Below, one piece after another: positions 32,146-41,238 of a stretch of DNA of 64,000 nucleotides; position 1 is the stretch's first letter; each line of letters starts with the position of its first letter. The notes under the pieces were generated by a model. The model ran no database searches, was not told the DNA's origin, and saw nothing but the letters and a program-made list of their open reading frames with translations. The position numbers and the translations under genes were made by a program. The stretch is from Flavobacteriaceae bacterium (GTDB lineage: Bacteria > Bacteroidota > Bacteroidia > Flavobacteriales > Flavobacteriaceae), in contig JANQMD010000004.1 in assembly GCA_028280265.1 (NCBI GenBank), positions 1 to 64,000 of the forward strand, in the 5' to 3' direction.

Positions 32146-33874
32146 TTTTCGCTTTTTCAATATAGTTATTGATTCTATTTTCTAAAATGGCTAAGGTTAC
32201 GGTTCCTTGTTCTAAAACAATCTCGTGAAATTCTCGGATATCAAAATCCTCTTTTAAAGCTTCTTCAACTCTTTTTCTTAGCTCTCTAATTTTTAATTCT
32301 CCTATTTTGTAGGACAATGCCTGACCTGGCCATGAAATATACCGATCCGTTTCTGTATTAATTTCATGTATAGAGAGTGCAGTATTGGAACTCATAAAAT
32401 CAACTACCTGCTGACGTGTCCATCCTTTGGCATGAATTCCTGTATCCACTACTAATCGGCATGCTCTCCACATTTCATAGGTATATTTTCCAAAATGTTC
32501 ATAAGGTGTGGTATACATCCCCATTTCATCTGCCAGATATTCAGAATACAACCCCCATCCTTCACCATATGCCGACAAATATAAATTTCTCCGAAACTGC
32601 GGGATGCTATCACCTAGTTCATTGTTTAACGAACCTTGTAGATGATGACCTGGAACAGCTTCATGGACCGTTAGAGAAGGCAATGTGTATAGGGTTCTGC
32701 TCGGCAAGTCATAGGTATTTACCCAATAATAACCTGGATCTGTACTATTCTTTGATGTTCCTATATAGCGTCCACCTGTATATTTAGGAGCTATTGCATC
32801 TGGAACTGGAGCTACACCATAAGGTTTTCTGGGCAATGTCTTAAAAAACCTAGGTAACTGCTCGTCAGCTCTTTTAGCCATATCTCTGGCAATCATCAGA
32901 AGTTCTTTCGGAGTTTTTGCATAAAATTGAGGATCTGTTCTTAAAAATTTAAGAAAGCTCGCAAAGCTACCTTTGAAGCCTACTTCTTTGATAATTTTTT
33001 GCATTTCAGCTTTAATTCTAGCGACTTCTTTTAGTCCAATTTGATGAATATCTTCAGCCGTGTACTTTGTACTCGTTGTATAAAAGTTAATCCTATCCTG
33101 ATAGTACTCTCTCCCACCTGGTGTCTCCGATACTCCAATTGCTGTTCTTGTTTTTGGTAAATACTCCGTCTCGAAAAAGGTTTTAATTCTTTTAAACTGA
33201 GGCACTACTGAGTTTTCAATAGCAGTTTTAGCAACAGAGAGTACAGAATCTTTTTGTTCCTGAGTCATATCGTTAGGAAGATTCTCAAACGGTGAGTAGA
33301 AATAACTTTTTTTATAATTCTCTACAATATGGTCGTCATAGGTAGATTCATAACCTTTAAAGATTACTCTGGGTTGCGAAACGCCTTTTTCAAGTCCTTC
33401 TCTCAGATTTACAAAATGTTGATCGACAAAAACTGGAAGCGCATTTAACTTGTTTAAATAATTTTTGACTGCCCTATAGCTTGATAGTGGTCGAACCATA
33501 TAATTCAGGCTACTATGAAAACCAGCATCCGATAACAAAGGGTTTAAGAATCGTTCAAACTTGTAATAATTCACTTCATCCTCTAATACAAATTTTAATA
33601 ATTCAGCAGAAATTCTCTCTGTTTCTGAAAGCTCCTCTAGTTTAATACATCCAAAATAGTCTAATTGCTCTTTGGCGAAATCATGTTCAGCCTTGTAGTA
33701 AGCTCTAGTGAAAAGTCCTAGGGGATATTTCTTCTTGTCGTATCCTTCGTGATTCTGATATGCATCAATCATTGCTTTTAGCTCAGTTGATGAGTCATTA
33801 CACGATTCATTCTCAGAATTGCATGAAACTAATATTGTAAATGTTAACAGAAAAAGTCTTCCCAGTATTTTCAT
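32138..33874 (-). CDS. DUF885-family metallopeptidase-like lipoprotein
   Basis: This 578-residue protein has lipobox Cys18 (TILVSC). The zinc-binding motif H404-EAVPG-H410-H411 and the following YGEGWGLYSE are hallmarks of DUF885. Relatives are thought to be carboxypeptidase-like enzymes; the activity is not well defined to my knowledge. It overlaps the dehydrogenase upstream by 4 bp and the epimerase downstream by 8 bp, so it is tightly built into the hydroxyproline operon. A role in cutting hydroxyproline-containing peptides in the periplasm is inferred. Confidence 0.85.
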   Translation of the reverse strand: MKILGRLFLLTFTILVSCNSENESCNDSSTELKAMIDAYQNHEGYDKKKYPLGLFTRAYYKAEHDFAKEQLDYFGCIKLEELSETERISAELLKFVLEDEVNYYKFERFLNPLLSDAGFHSSLNYMVRPLSSYRAVKNYLNKLNALPVFVDQHFVNLREGLEKGVSQPRVIFKGYESTYDDHIVENYKKSYFYSPFENLPNDMTQEQKDSVLSVAKTAIENSVVPQFKRIKTFFETEYLPKTRTAIGVSETPGGREYYQDRINFYTTSTKYTAEDIHQIGLKEVARIKAEMQKIIKEVGFKGSFASFLKFLRTDPQFYAKTPKELLMIARDMAKRADEQLPRFFKTLPRKPYGVAPVPDAIAPKYTGGRYIGTSKNSTDPGYYWVNTYDLPSRTLYTLPSLTVHEAVPGHHLQGSLNNELGDSIPQFRRNLYLSAYGEGWGLYSEYLADEMGMYTTPYEHFGKYTYEMWRACRLVVDTGIHAKGWTRQQVVDFMSSNTALSIHEINTETDRYISWPGQALSYKIGELKIRELRKRVEEALKEDFDIREFHEIVLEQGTVTLAILENRINNYIEKAKNE

Positions 33875-35451
33875 AATTTTCCTTGTATTAGTTGTCCGTT
33901 AACGGTTCTTGAAATATTCAATGGATTCTCTTCTTTTAACTCATCAGGCAATAAATCATTTGGCCAATCTTGATAGCTAAACGGTCGAACCCAACGTTGG
34001 ATGGAATGAATCCCCACTGCTGAAAAACGACTATCCGTTGAAGCAGGATAAGGACCTCCATGAACCATAGACGGACATACTTCCACTCCCGTTGGAACGC
34101 CATTGTAAATGAGTCTTCCTACTCTGTTCTGAAGTGCAGCTATAATTTTAGGGTATTGAACAGCTTCCCGATTATCGGCAATCAAAGTTCCTGTTAGTTG
34201 ACCTTCTAATTGAGAGATAATTCTTTCTAACTCTTCCGTATTTTCACATTGTACAACCATCGAAAACGGGCCGAACACTTCTTGGTGTAATGTAGGATTT
34301 TCTAAAAAAGTCTTTCCTTTTACGGTGGTAATAGTTTGTCGTGCATAGTTAGGTTGAACATCTTTTGGATAATCTGCTATAATCTCAACATTTGATTGAG
34401 AAAGTGCTTTATCACGATTCTTCTCGTATGCTCCTATAATGTTGGGATGCAACATTACTGAAGGTTCTATTTGTAGTATTTCATGACCTAGTGATTGAAT
34501 AAACTCTGTTAACTCATCACTTTCAATTCCTAAAACAAGACCTGGATTGGTACAAAATTGTCCTGTTCCTAGCGTAATAGAACTTGCATAGGTTTTGGCC
34601 AAACTTTCTGCTCTTTCTTTTAGAGCTTTGGGCAATATCACTACAGGATTGACACTTCCCATCTCTGCAAATACAGGTATGGGCTCTTCCCTTTGAGAAG
34701 CTAAATCTAACAATGCACGGCCACCTTGAATGCTTCCTGTGAATCCAACTGCTTTTATGAAAGGATGTTTTACCAATGCAACTCCTACCTCTATTCCGCT
34801 ACTATTCAAATTGGAAAAAACACCTTCCGGCATTCCCGTTTTTTGAGCAGCTTTTACAATGGCTGATGCCACCAATTCTCCAGTTCCAGCATGCATGGGA
34901 TGTGATTTTACAATCACAGGGCAACCTCCTGCAAGTGCTGCCGCCGTATCTCCACCTGCTGTGGAGTATGCTAGAGGAAAGTTACTAGCTCCAAAAACGA
35001 CCACTGGTCCTAATGGAATGTTCATCCTTCGAATGTCAGATTTGGGTAGTGGTGTTCTATCGGGAACCGCTGTATCAATCGTAGCTTCCACCCAAGAACC
35101 CTCAGTTACGAGTTCTGCAAAGGACCTCAATTGAAAAATAGTTCTTCCTCTTTCTCCTTTTGCTCTGCCTTCAGGTAAACCTGTCTCAGAACAATACACT
35201 TGAATTAATTCATCGTCAAGTGCTAAAATTTCATCTGCAATGGCGTTTAAAAAATTCGCTTTCTCTTTACCAGAACAACTTCTGTACTCTTGAAAAGCTT
35301 TATTGGCTAGTGTTATCGATTTCTCTATTTCTTGATCAGAGGCTTCAAAATACAACTGTTCGTTTTCAGAATTAGCTATTGGGTTGAACGTCTGAAAGGT
35401 TTTATTTCCATCTCCTGAAAGAGAAAATCCAATAAAATTTTTACCTGTCAT
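33871..35451 (-). CDS. 2-oxoglutarate semialdehyde dehydrogenase
   Basis: This 526-residue aldehyde dehydrogenase has the catalytic base E263 (FAEMGSVNPV) and nucleophile C300 (GQFCTNPG). The FAEMGS and GDTAAALAGGCPVIVK segments fit the long ketoglutarate-semialdehyde dehydrogenase subgroup. It would oxidise 2-oxoglutarate semialdehyde to 2-oxoglutarate, the last step of hydroxyproline breakdown. There is one base between the upstream deaminase stop and its ATG. Confidence 0.92.
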   Translation of the reverse strand: MTGKNFIGFSLSGDGNKTFQTFNPIANSENEQLYFEASDQEIEKSITLANKAFQEYRSCSGKEKANFLNAIADEILALDDELIQVYCSETGLPEGRAKGERGRTIFQLRSFAELVTEGSWVEATIDTAVPDRTPLPKSDIRRMNIPLGPVVVFGASNFPLAYSTAGGDTAAALAGGCPVIVKSHPMHAGTGELVASAIVKAAQKTGMPEGVFSNLNSSGIEVGVALVKHPFIKAVGFTGSIQGGRALLDLASQREEPIPVFAEMGSVNPVVILPKALKERAESLAKTYASSITLGTGQFCTNPGLVLGIESDELTEFIQSLGHEILQIEPSVMLHPNIIGAYEKNRDKALSQSNVEIIADYPKDVQPNYARQTITTVKGKTFLENPTLHQEVFGPFSMVVQCENTEELERIISQLEGQLTGTLIADNREAVQYPKIIAALQNRVGRLIYNGVPTGVEVCPSMVHGGPYPASTDSRFSAVGIHSIQRWVRPFSYQDWPNDLLPDELKEENPLNISRTVNGQLIQGKL

Positions 35452-35452
35452 T

Positions 35453-36367
35453 TTATAAGTTTTTATAGTCTGGTAATGTCGGTCTATTTTTCAAGCCTGT
35501 TTCAATAACTTTTAAGACATGCTCTCTTTCTTTACCTATTAAGGGTAGCCTGGGTGCTCTCACATTTTCGGTTCCAATGCCCGTGGCTACTTCCACTAAC
35601 TTGATATTTTGCACTAATTTAGGGTTAATATCCAACTCTAACAAAGGTAAAAACCAACGATAAATCTCAAGTGCTTCTTGGATTCTTCCTACTTTTTGTA
35701 GTTCATAAATTGCGACTGTTTCCTCAGGAAAAGCACATACCAAACCTGCAATCCATCCATCAGCTCCCATTAATAAGCTTTCTAAAGCAAGTGTATCTAC
35801 ACCAGTCATTATCTTCAAACGATCTCCAAATTGATTTTTGATTCGTGTTACATTGGATATATCACGAGTAGACTCCTTTACTGCTTGAATATTATCACAC
35901 TTCAGCAGTTGCTCAAACATATCCAGAGTCACCTCAACTTTATAATCTACAGGGTTGTTGTAAACCATAATGGGTAATGAAGTATTGTTGGCTACAGATT
36001 TAAAATATTCTACAGTTTCTCGATCTCCAGCTTTGTACCTCATCGGAGGCAACATCATAAGTGCATTCGCTCCATCTTCTTCTGCTTGTTGTGCAGCTTT
36101 TATAGCTCCTTTTGTGGACTGTTCTGCCACATTCATTAATACGGGCACCTTTTTAGCTACCTTATCCGCTGTATAGCGAGTAAGTGTTCTTTTCTCTTCT
36201 TCTAATAAGGTACTTGCCTCTCCTAATGTCCCTCCCAATACAATACCATGAACTCCTGCATTTAATTGTGCTTGTATGTTTTTTTCAAACATTTCTAAAT
36301 CCAAAGAATCGTCATTGGTAAATTTTGTGGTAACTGCTGGCATAACGCCTTTCCATTGAATACTCAT
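35453..36367 (-). CDS. DapA-family 1-pyrroline-4-hydroxy-2-carboxylate deaminase
   Basis: This 304-residue TIM-barrel protein has GGTLGEASTL, YNNP and the Schiff-base lysine in AVKEST. In general family terms it is like dihydrodipicolinate synthase, but the operon gives the specificity: deamination and dehydration of 1-pyrroline-4-hydroxy-2-carboxylate to 2-oxoglutarate semialdehyde. The ATG at 36367 (MSIQWKGVMPAVTT) is the usual start; upstream in-frame codons extend into the promoter. It is the first gene of the minus-strand operon. Confidence 0.88.
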   Translation of the reverse strand: MSIQWKGVMPAVTTKFTNDDSLDLEMFEKNIQAQLNAGVHGIVLGGTLGEASTLLEEEKRTLTRYTADKVAKKVPVLMNVAEQSTKGAIKAAQQAEEDGANALMMLPPMRYKAGDRETVEYFKSVANNTSLPIMVYNNPVDYKVEVTLDMFEQLLKCDNIQAVKESTRDISNVTRIKNQFGDRLKIMTGVDTLALESLLMGADGWIAGLVCAFPEETVAIYELQKVGRIQEALEIYRWFLPLLELDINPKLVQNIKLVEVATGIGTENVRAPRLPLIGKEREHVLKVIETGLKNRPTLPDYKNL

Positions 36368-36492
36368 TTCTATTTTTTTAGTAGGGTAAAAGTATTTCAG
36401 TTCCATCGTTTTTAATAACACGAGATTATCACATTATGATATTATATTATCCTATTTTTTTATTTAATACGAATCATTGAGTAACTTTAGCT

Positions 36493-36500
36493 TACATTTG
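36493..36500 (+). promoter_or_regulatory. Possible -7 element of the AraC-family gene
   Basis: TACATTTG fits TAnnTTTG. It lies 83 bp upstream of the AraC ATG, and the 7-bp repeat lies between them. A TTG at 36477-36479 is only 13 bp upstream, which is short. Confidence 0.4.
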
Positions 36501-36510
36501 AAAATCCAGT

Positions 36511-36586
36511 GAACAATGAACAATGAACAATGAATATGATAATTGATAATTGATAATTGATAATTGATAATTGATAATTGATAATG
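36511..36586. repeat. Tandem 7-bp repeats upstream of the AraC gene
   Basis: First come three copies of GAACAAT (36511-36534 region), also 7 bp. Then six perfect copies of ATAATTG (36539-36580) run into ATAATG, whose ATG (36584) is the start codon of the AraC-family gene. The unit is the reverse complement of the array at the start of the window. Copy-number changes would move the promoter relative to the start by 7 bp per unit. Confidence 0.93.
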
Positions 36587-37426
36587 CAAGTACTTCCTTT
36601 TCAAATACCAAAACCCACCAATGATGGATTGATTTATCAGGAGGATCATGAATATAGTTTTTATGATCAACTCCATGAGCATAAGGAGATTCAATTGAGT
36701 TATATTCTTGAAGGAGCAGGAACGCTTATTGTAGGAGATTCTATATCGCAATATAAAAAAGGAGACTTTTTAGCTATTGACGGACATCTGCCACACCTTT
36801 TTAAAAGTGATAAAAATCAGAATATAAAATCTCACATGCTCACACTATTTTTCACTAAAGATAGTTTTGGAACATCTTTTTTTGATTTGGAAGAGGTCTC
36901 ACAAACTCAGCAGTTTTTCAAGAGTATTGGAAATGGTTTCAGAGTGCTTTCAAATAAGCAAAGTTTAGAGGGTTATTTTTTATCGTTGAAAAAGCAGACC
37001 AAATTAGAACGATTTATTACCTTTTTACAAATTATGAAGCTTTTGGCAACCGCAAAAAAGCAACCTCTTTCATCATACATTTATGAGAAAAATTACTCCG
37101 ATAAGGAAGGAAAAAGAATGCAGTTGGTTCTATCATATACTATGAATCATTTTACTAGGAATATTTCACTAACAGAGATCTCAGACATCGCCAATATGAC
37201 GAAAAATGCATTCTGTAAGTACTTTAAGAAGAGAACTAATAAAACCTACATTCAGTTTTTAAATGAACTACGCATAGAAAGTGCAAGCAAACTGTTATTA
37301 AATCAAAAAGAACTATCTGTATCGGAAATTGCTTATCGGTCAGGGTTTGGAAATGTCTCTAATTTTAATCGGCAGTTTAAGGCTCTTAAAAACAAAACTC
37401 CTTCATTTTACAGAAAGCATTTATAA
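36584..37426 (+). CDS. AraC-family regulator with cupin sensor domain
   Basis: This 280-residue protein has an N-terminal cupin-like domain (HEHKEIQLSYILEGAGTLIVG, YKKGDFLAIDGHLPH). The C-terminal double helix-turn-helix shows ISLTEISDIANMTKNAFCKYFKKRT and SVSEIAYRSGFGNVSNFNRQFK. It is divergent from the hydroxyproline operon, so it probably senses hydroxyproline or a product and activates that operon. The start codon abuts a 7-bp tandem repeat. Confidence 0.88.
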   Translation: MQVLPFQIPKPTNDGLIYQEDHEYSFYDQLHEHKEIQLSYILEGAGTLIVGDSISQYKKGDFLAIDGHLPHLFKSDKNQNIKSHMLTLFFTKDSFGTSFFDLEEVSQTQQFFKSIGNGFRVLSNKQSLEGYFLSLKKQTKLERFITFLQIMKLLATAKKQPLSSYIYEKNYSDKEGKRMQLVLSYTMNHFTRNISLTEISDIANMTKNAFCKYFKKRTNKTYIQFLNELRIESASKLLLNQKELSVSEIAYRSGFGNVSNFNRQFKALKNKTPSFYRKHL

Positions 37427-37449
37427 GCTTACGGATTTGTTGGAAATCA

Positions 37450-38649
37450 TTAAGTGGTTAACATTGTCTGAACCATATCGTAAGCAGATTGACAAGCACC
37501 ATGTACAGTAGAGGAAGCTTGTGCATCTAATGCTTCACCTGCAAAATATACTTTATTATCTACAGGAGTTAAAATTTCATCTACATCACCATTGAATGTA
37601 CTTGAATAGCTTCCTAAAATATAGGGTTCAGCAGACCAGTTTTGAATGGTATGACGTACATAAGCTTTGCTAGCACGCCCACCAAAAACCTCATCTAATT
37701 CTTTCAAGATAAAATTAATTCTCTCTTGGTCTGAACCAAGACTGGTATAAGGTGTTGCAAATTGTTGAACAGCAAAAAGTCCAAGTATATTTCTACTAGA
37801 ATTCTTTCTAAATGCAGCGTCGTAATATGTCTTTTCAATTGACCCTCCTGCTGCGTTTATGATATTATCAAATAATAAAATATCAGGATAAAACCTTTCT
37901 GAAAATTCTATAAAAACTTTAATTCCATCTCCCATAGAAATACCATTTATGGCATCAACTTTTGCAGAAGATAAGGCTGGAGTAAAGTTTATGACATTAG
38001 ACTTCAGGACATTTATAGGAACTGTAATTAACACCTTATTTCCCTCGTAGACATTATTATTTATGTCTGTTGCTCTCACTACCGAACCTGAATAGTTAAT
38101 TTGTGTAATGGGCGTATTGAGTCTGATTTTACTTGTAAAATTTGGAACCAAATACTGTTCAAAAAACCCAAGCCAAGTAGTTCTTTTAAACTTATACTCG
38201 CTGTAGTAATTACTCGCAATATTTATGTTATTCAAACTTCCATTGACATAGGTTTTAATCGATTGAGGGTTGTATACAATAAGATCTAGATTGGCATTTA
38301 CCTGTGGATTACTAATGATGTTTGCCAATACCGAAGGAGATTCATGAATCCACTCTGCACCTAAATCTATAGGAAAATCGGCAAATGTACTGTCTCGCTT
38401 TACTCTACCTCCATATACAGGATTTGCTTCAAGAATCTCAAAATCGACACCATATCTATTCAATATATATCCAGCAGCTAAACCAGCTGCACCTGCTCCT
38501 ATTACTAGGACTTTACCAGAGAAATTCGTTTGAAAATTGGGTAAATTGATATTGCTTCCATCTTCACTACAGGATTGCAGTATAAAATTCATAAATGGAA
38601 AACCGACACCTAACGCTAAACTTTTTTTAATAAATTCTTTTCTGTCCAT
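37450..38649 (-). CDS. Flavin amine oxidase family lipoprotein
   Basis: This 399-residue protein starts DRKEFIKKSLALGVGFPF and has a lipobox-like LQSC near residue 27; the start resembles Tat signals but carries RK, not RR. The FAD motif is VLVIGAGAAGLAAGYIL, with EANPVYGGRVKRD, DLGAEWIHESPS and the C-terminal VYFAGEALDAQASSTVHGA. It is like monoamine or polyamine oxidases. It converges with the AraC gene. Its place next to hydroxyproline genes does not define the substrate. Confidence 0.85.
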   Translation of the reverse strand: MDRKEFIKKSLALGVGFPFMNFILQSCSEDGSNINLPNFQTNFSGKVLVIGAGAAGLAAGYILNRYGVDFEILEANPVYGGRVKRDSTFADFPIDLGAEWIHESPSVLANIISNPQVNANLDLIVYNPQSIKTYVNGSLNNINIASNYYSEYKFKRTTWLGFFEQYLVPNFTSKIRLNTPITQINYSGSVVRATDINNNVYEGNKVLITVPINVLKSNVINFTPALSSAKVDAINGISMGDGIKVFIEFSERFYPDILLFDNIINAAGGSIEKTYYDAAFRKNSSRNILGLFAVQQFATPYTSLGSDQERINFILKELDEVFGGRASKAYVRHTIQNWSAEPYILGSYSSTFNGDVDEILTPVDNKVYFAGEALDAQASSTVHGACQSAYDMVQTMLTT

Positions 38650-38650
38650 A

Positions 38651-39286
38651 TCATTTATTTTTACTGAAATTAAGTACGATCCCAGCCTCTAACCCAAAAA
38701 TGTCTGAGTTGACTTCTTGGCCTGTAAATTTTCTACCATAAAAAGCAGAAAAATAATATCCAATACGATTTGCCCTATTTTTCTCAAAACCTAGATGTAT
38801 TGTGGGCACAAGAAAATGAAGTGAACGACGGTCAAAAGTAAAGCTTCCATTACCTAAATTTACTGTAGCTCCTATATTTTGGCGTGCCAACATATACCCG
38901 AGAGCAACACCAATTTTAGGATGAATTTTTCGCTTAGGCCTATACCATTTGTATTGTAATTCTACGTCGAGGAAATAATTCCTTTGTATATCTATGTTAG
39001 CAAAATATCCCAGTTTTGGGATAATTTCTAGCTTGTGTATTCTAGTTTGTGCTTTTTTATTTTCTTTAGCCCATTTTTTTAAGGGATAGCTAAAGCCTAC
39101 TCTAGCACCAAACTGATTGATATAAGGAGCGTAGTATCCAACCCGCAAAGAAAACTTTTCATTATTTAATGAATCTTTTTCGATGTCTTGAGCCAACAAG
39201 CTACTGGTAAATAAGAATAGTACAATACTCCATTTTATCTGAACATATTTTTTGCGTGAGTTAAAATAATAAAAGTCAGAAAACAT
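38651..39286 (-). CDS. Outer-membrane beta-barrel-like protein
   Basis: This 211-residue protein has a signal sequence (WSIVLFLFTSSLLAQ) and alternating aromatic strands (FSLRVGYYAPYINQFGARV, YFLDVELQYKWYRP, IGYYFSAFYGRKF). It ends with AGIVLNFSKNK. This pattern suits a small outer-membrane barrel. One base separates it from the amine oxidase gene, so they form a pair. Its function is unknown. Confidence 0.65.
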   Translation of the reverse strand: MFSDFYYFNSRKKYVQIKWSIVLFLFTSSLLAQDIEKDSLNNEKFSLRVGYYAPYINQFGARVGFSYPLKKWAKENKKAQTRIHKLEIIPKLGYFANIDIQRNYFLDVELQYKWYRPKRKIHPKIGVALGYMLARQNIGATVNLGNGSFTFDRRSLHFLVPTIHLGFEKNRANRIGYYFSAFYGRKFTGQEVNSDIFGLEAGIVLNFSKNK

Positions 39287-39364
39287 TAAAAAGGATATTT
39301 AATTACATATTAAGAATTTAGATGATCGTAAGTTAATAAATTATTTCGGATTAAACACTAAACA

Positions 39365-39769
39365 TTAGAGAGACGTATCATTATTTTTAAGCTCTTCTTT
39401 CATTTTTTTGGTGAGTCCCTTTACAACAAGATCGTAAGAATGGGTTATTAATTCTTGTACAAAAACATCGGGGACATCCCCATTGCAAACAACCGTATTC
39501 CAATGCTTAGCATGCACATATCTTGCATCAGGTTTTCTCCCTTGCTGAAATCCACCTATGATATCTTCGTGTTCATCACGAAGCTCTAATGCCCATTCTG
39601 GATCCAATTTCACAATACACACTTCTTGTCGATTTTCCCATCGATCTAACGGAATCATAATGAACATTTTCCCCATTACCTTAATCACCAAGGTATCGTT
39701 ATCAAAAGGAAATCCCTCAGTAGTTCCCTTTTTAGCAATGCAAAAATGACGGAGTTGTTCTATATCCAT
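39365..39769 (-). CDS. MmcQ/YjbR-family protein
   Basis: This 134-residue protein has the YjbR double-wing layout: LRHFCIAKKGTTEGFPFDNDTLVIKVMGKMF, VKLDPEWALELR, and ARYVHAKHWNTVV near the C-terminus. The fold is thought to bind DNA, but a defined role is not known to me. It is a single gene; 88 bases separate it from the divergent NTF2-like lipoprotein gene. Confidence 0.88.
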   Translation of the reverse strand: MDIEQLRHFCIAKKGTTEGFPFDNDTLVIKVMGKMFIMIPLDRWENRQEVCIVKLDPEWALELRDEHEDIIGGFQQGRKPDARYVHAKHWNTVVCNGDVPDVFVQELITHSYDLVVKGLTKKMKEELKNNDTSL

Positions 39770-39800
39770 GATAAAGATTTGTTAATTAACATTTTATTGC

Positions 39801-39829
39801 TTGAAAGGTAAGAATCATTTATAATTTTG
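39801..39829 (+). promoter_or_regulatory. Promoter TTG-18-TAATTTTG
   Basis: TTG at 39801-39803 and TAATTTTG at 39822-39829 are 18 bp apart, a good Bacteroidota promoter. The ATG of the lipoprotein is at 39852. Confidence 0.65.
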
Positions 39830-39851
39830 AGTGACTAATCAACGTGAACTT

Positions 39852-40352
39852 ATGAAAAAAATAGTATTTCTTTTAATGGCTATCGCTCTTGGATGCCAGA
39901 CGAAACAACATCAAAATCAGACATATCAAGATATTATTAAAGTAGTCGACAAGACTAAAGAAATCGTATCTGTAAAAAAAGGAGAACAAATTGACACCGC
40001 TCGATTGCGCACTTGTTTTTTACCTACTGCCCACTTTACGTTTGTAGGAGAAGAGGATGGGAAAAAGTTACACGAGACTATGCGTTTGAATGACTTTTTA
40101 GCTTCACTCACAGACGAATATTACTCTAATGGTTATTCTGAAACTGGAAAAGGCTATATCGTTGAGGAATTCAATGGGATCGCTCATGTGATGGAGAGTT
40201 TTTATGGAAAAGATTCTGAAGGTGAAGAAGGTTGGGGTGTCAATAGTTATCAGCTCATCTACTCAAAAGATCGTTGGCAGATTGTAAATATGGTCTGGAC
40301 CATGAGTGAAAAAGGCAAAGATGGAATTCCTAAAAAGCTCTTAGAAAACTAA
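39852..40352 (+). CDS. NTF2/SnoaL-like lipoprotein
   Basis: This 166-residue protein has a lipobox (MAIALGC). The rest looks like an NTF2-like alpha+beta barrel: RTCFLPTAHFTFVGE, GYIVEEFNGIAHVMESFYGK and SYQLIYSKDRWQIVNMVWT. The upstream GTG in the same frame is rejected because the lipoprotein signal begins at this ATG. Its ligand is unknown. It converges with the KynB-like gene, overlapping by 4 bp. Confidence 0.7.
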   Translation: MKKIVFLLMAIALGCQTKQHQNQTYQDIIKVVDKTKEIVSVKKGEQIDTARLRTCFLPTAHFTFVGEEDGKKLHETMRLNDFLASLTDEYYSNGYSETGKGYIVEEFNGIAHVMESFYGKDSEGEEGWGVNSYQLIYSKDRWQIVNMVWTMSEKGKDGIPKKLLEN

Positions 40353-41098
40353 GTTTCTATCTCATACAAAATTGGCTTACTTGGACTCGCATCGTTTTCA
40401 AAAGGCGCAATCATTAGGTTTAAAAAATAAGTTCCATCATCAACGCTATTGGGAACATAAATGAATTCTGTAATAGTGGCATCCAATCGGAGTTCTCCTG
40501 ATGTATTCCAAAAAGCGTGGTGCGATTTTAATTCTCCACCATCTTTTTCTCTGTCCACCGAAGGCAGGTCGATTAATAAATGTTTAATTCCCTTTTCTTT
40601 CAGAAAAGTTGCGCCCTCTTCTAAAAGGTACGGAGGGTTGGTATTGGAATACTGCATTGATTTTTTGTCCTCTAGATTGGGAAGTGTACGAATGACAATG
40701 GCATCTCTTTTTTTATGTCCCAATGCAAATTGCAATTGCCTTTTGGTAATCACAAAGTCGCCATCTTTTTTTTCGGGTGGTATGGTAACTACTTCTGCTA
40801 AAAAGAAAAATTGATTCAAATGCTGATTCACCGAATGAACTTTCTCTGTAATGTGTCCAGCCGTTTCCGTATGCGTACCATGTGAGTGTGGATTGAACTC
40901 AATCATGTTGAAATTGACATCTCCCCCCTGAGAAACAGCTCCTACCCAATCTTCTGTGGCAACAGGATAGATTTTAGGAGGTCCAATATACCAGGCATTT
41001 ACATTTTGCTTTGTAGGATCAACGGCAATAGATATATCAATCGGTTTTGATAAATCGATACGGTATTTTCTAGCGTTGTATTTGATTTCTGCGATCAT
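40349..41098 (-). CDS. Cyclase-family protein (arylformamidase-like)
   Basis: This 249-residue protein has the metal motif NPHSHGTHTETAGHI of the cyclase family that includes bacterial arylformamidase (KynB). Also present are HLLIDLPSVDREKDGG and HHAFWNTSG. KynB hydrolyses N-formylkynurenine to kynurenine, the step before the kynurenine operon in this window. Some family members act on other cyclic or formyl substrates, so the link is inference. Its distance from the operon (30 kb) is notable. Confidence 0.75.
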   Translation of the reverse strand: MIAEIKYNARKYRIDLSKPIDISIAVDPTKQNVNAWYIGPPKIYPVATEDWVGAVSQGGDVNFNMIEFNPHSHGTHTETAGHITEKVHSVNQHLNQFFFLAEVVTIPPEKKDGDFVITKRQLQFALGHKKRDAIVIRTLPNLEDKKSMQYSNTNPPYLLEEGATFLKEKGIKHLLIDLPSVDREKDGGELKSHHAFWNTSGELRLDATITEFIYVPNSVDDGTYFLNLMIAPFENDASPSKPILYEIET

Positions 41099-41114
41099 AT
41101 TTTATACAAATTTT

Positions 41115-41165
41115 GTCATTTCGAAGAAGTAAAACGACTGAGAAATCTTTTATATTAGATTTCTC
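41115..41165. repeat. REP-like element (GTCATTTCG...GAGAAATCT/AGATTTCTC)
   Basis: The start GTCATTTCGAAGAAG is followed by inverted arms GAGAAATCT (41140-41148) and AGATTTCTC (41157-41165). It lies in the 140-bp gap between hemW and the KynB-like gene. Confidence 0.75.
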
Positions 41166-41238
41166 CCTTTTGATTTCCACTTGAGCCTGTATCGAGTTTA
41201 TCGAGATGCTCAATCAACAGTCGAAAAGACATATGTAT

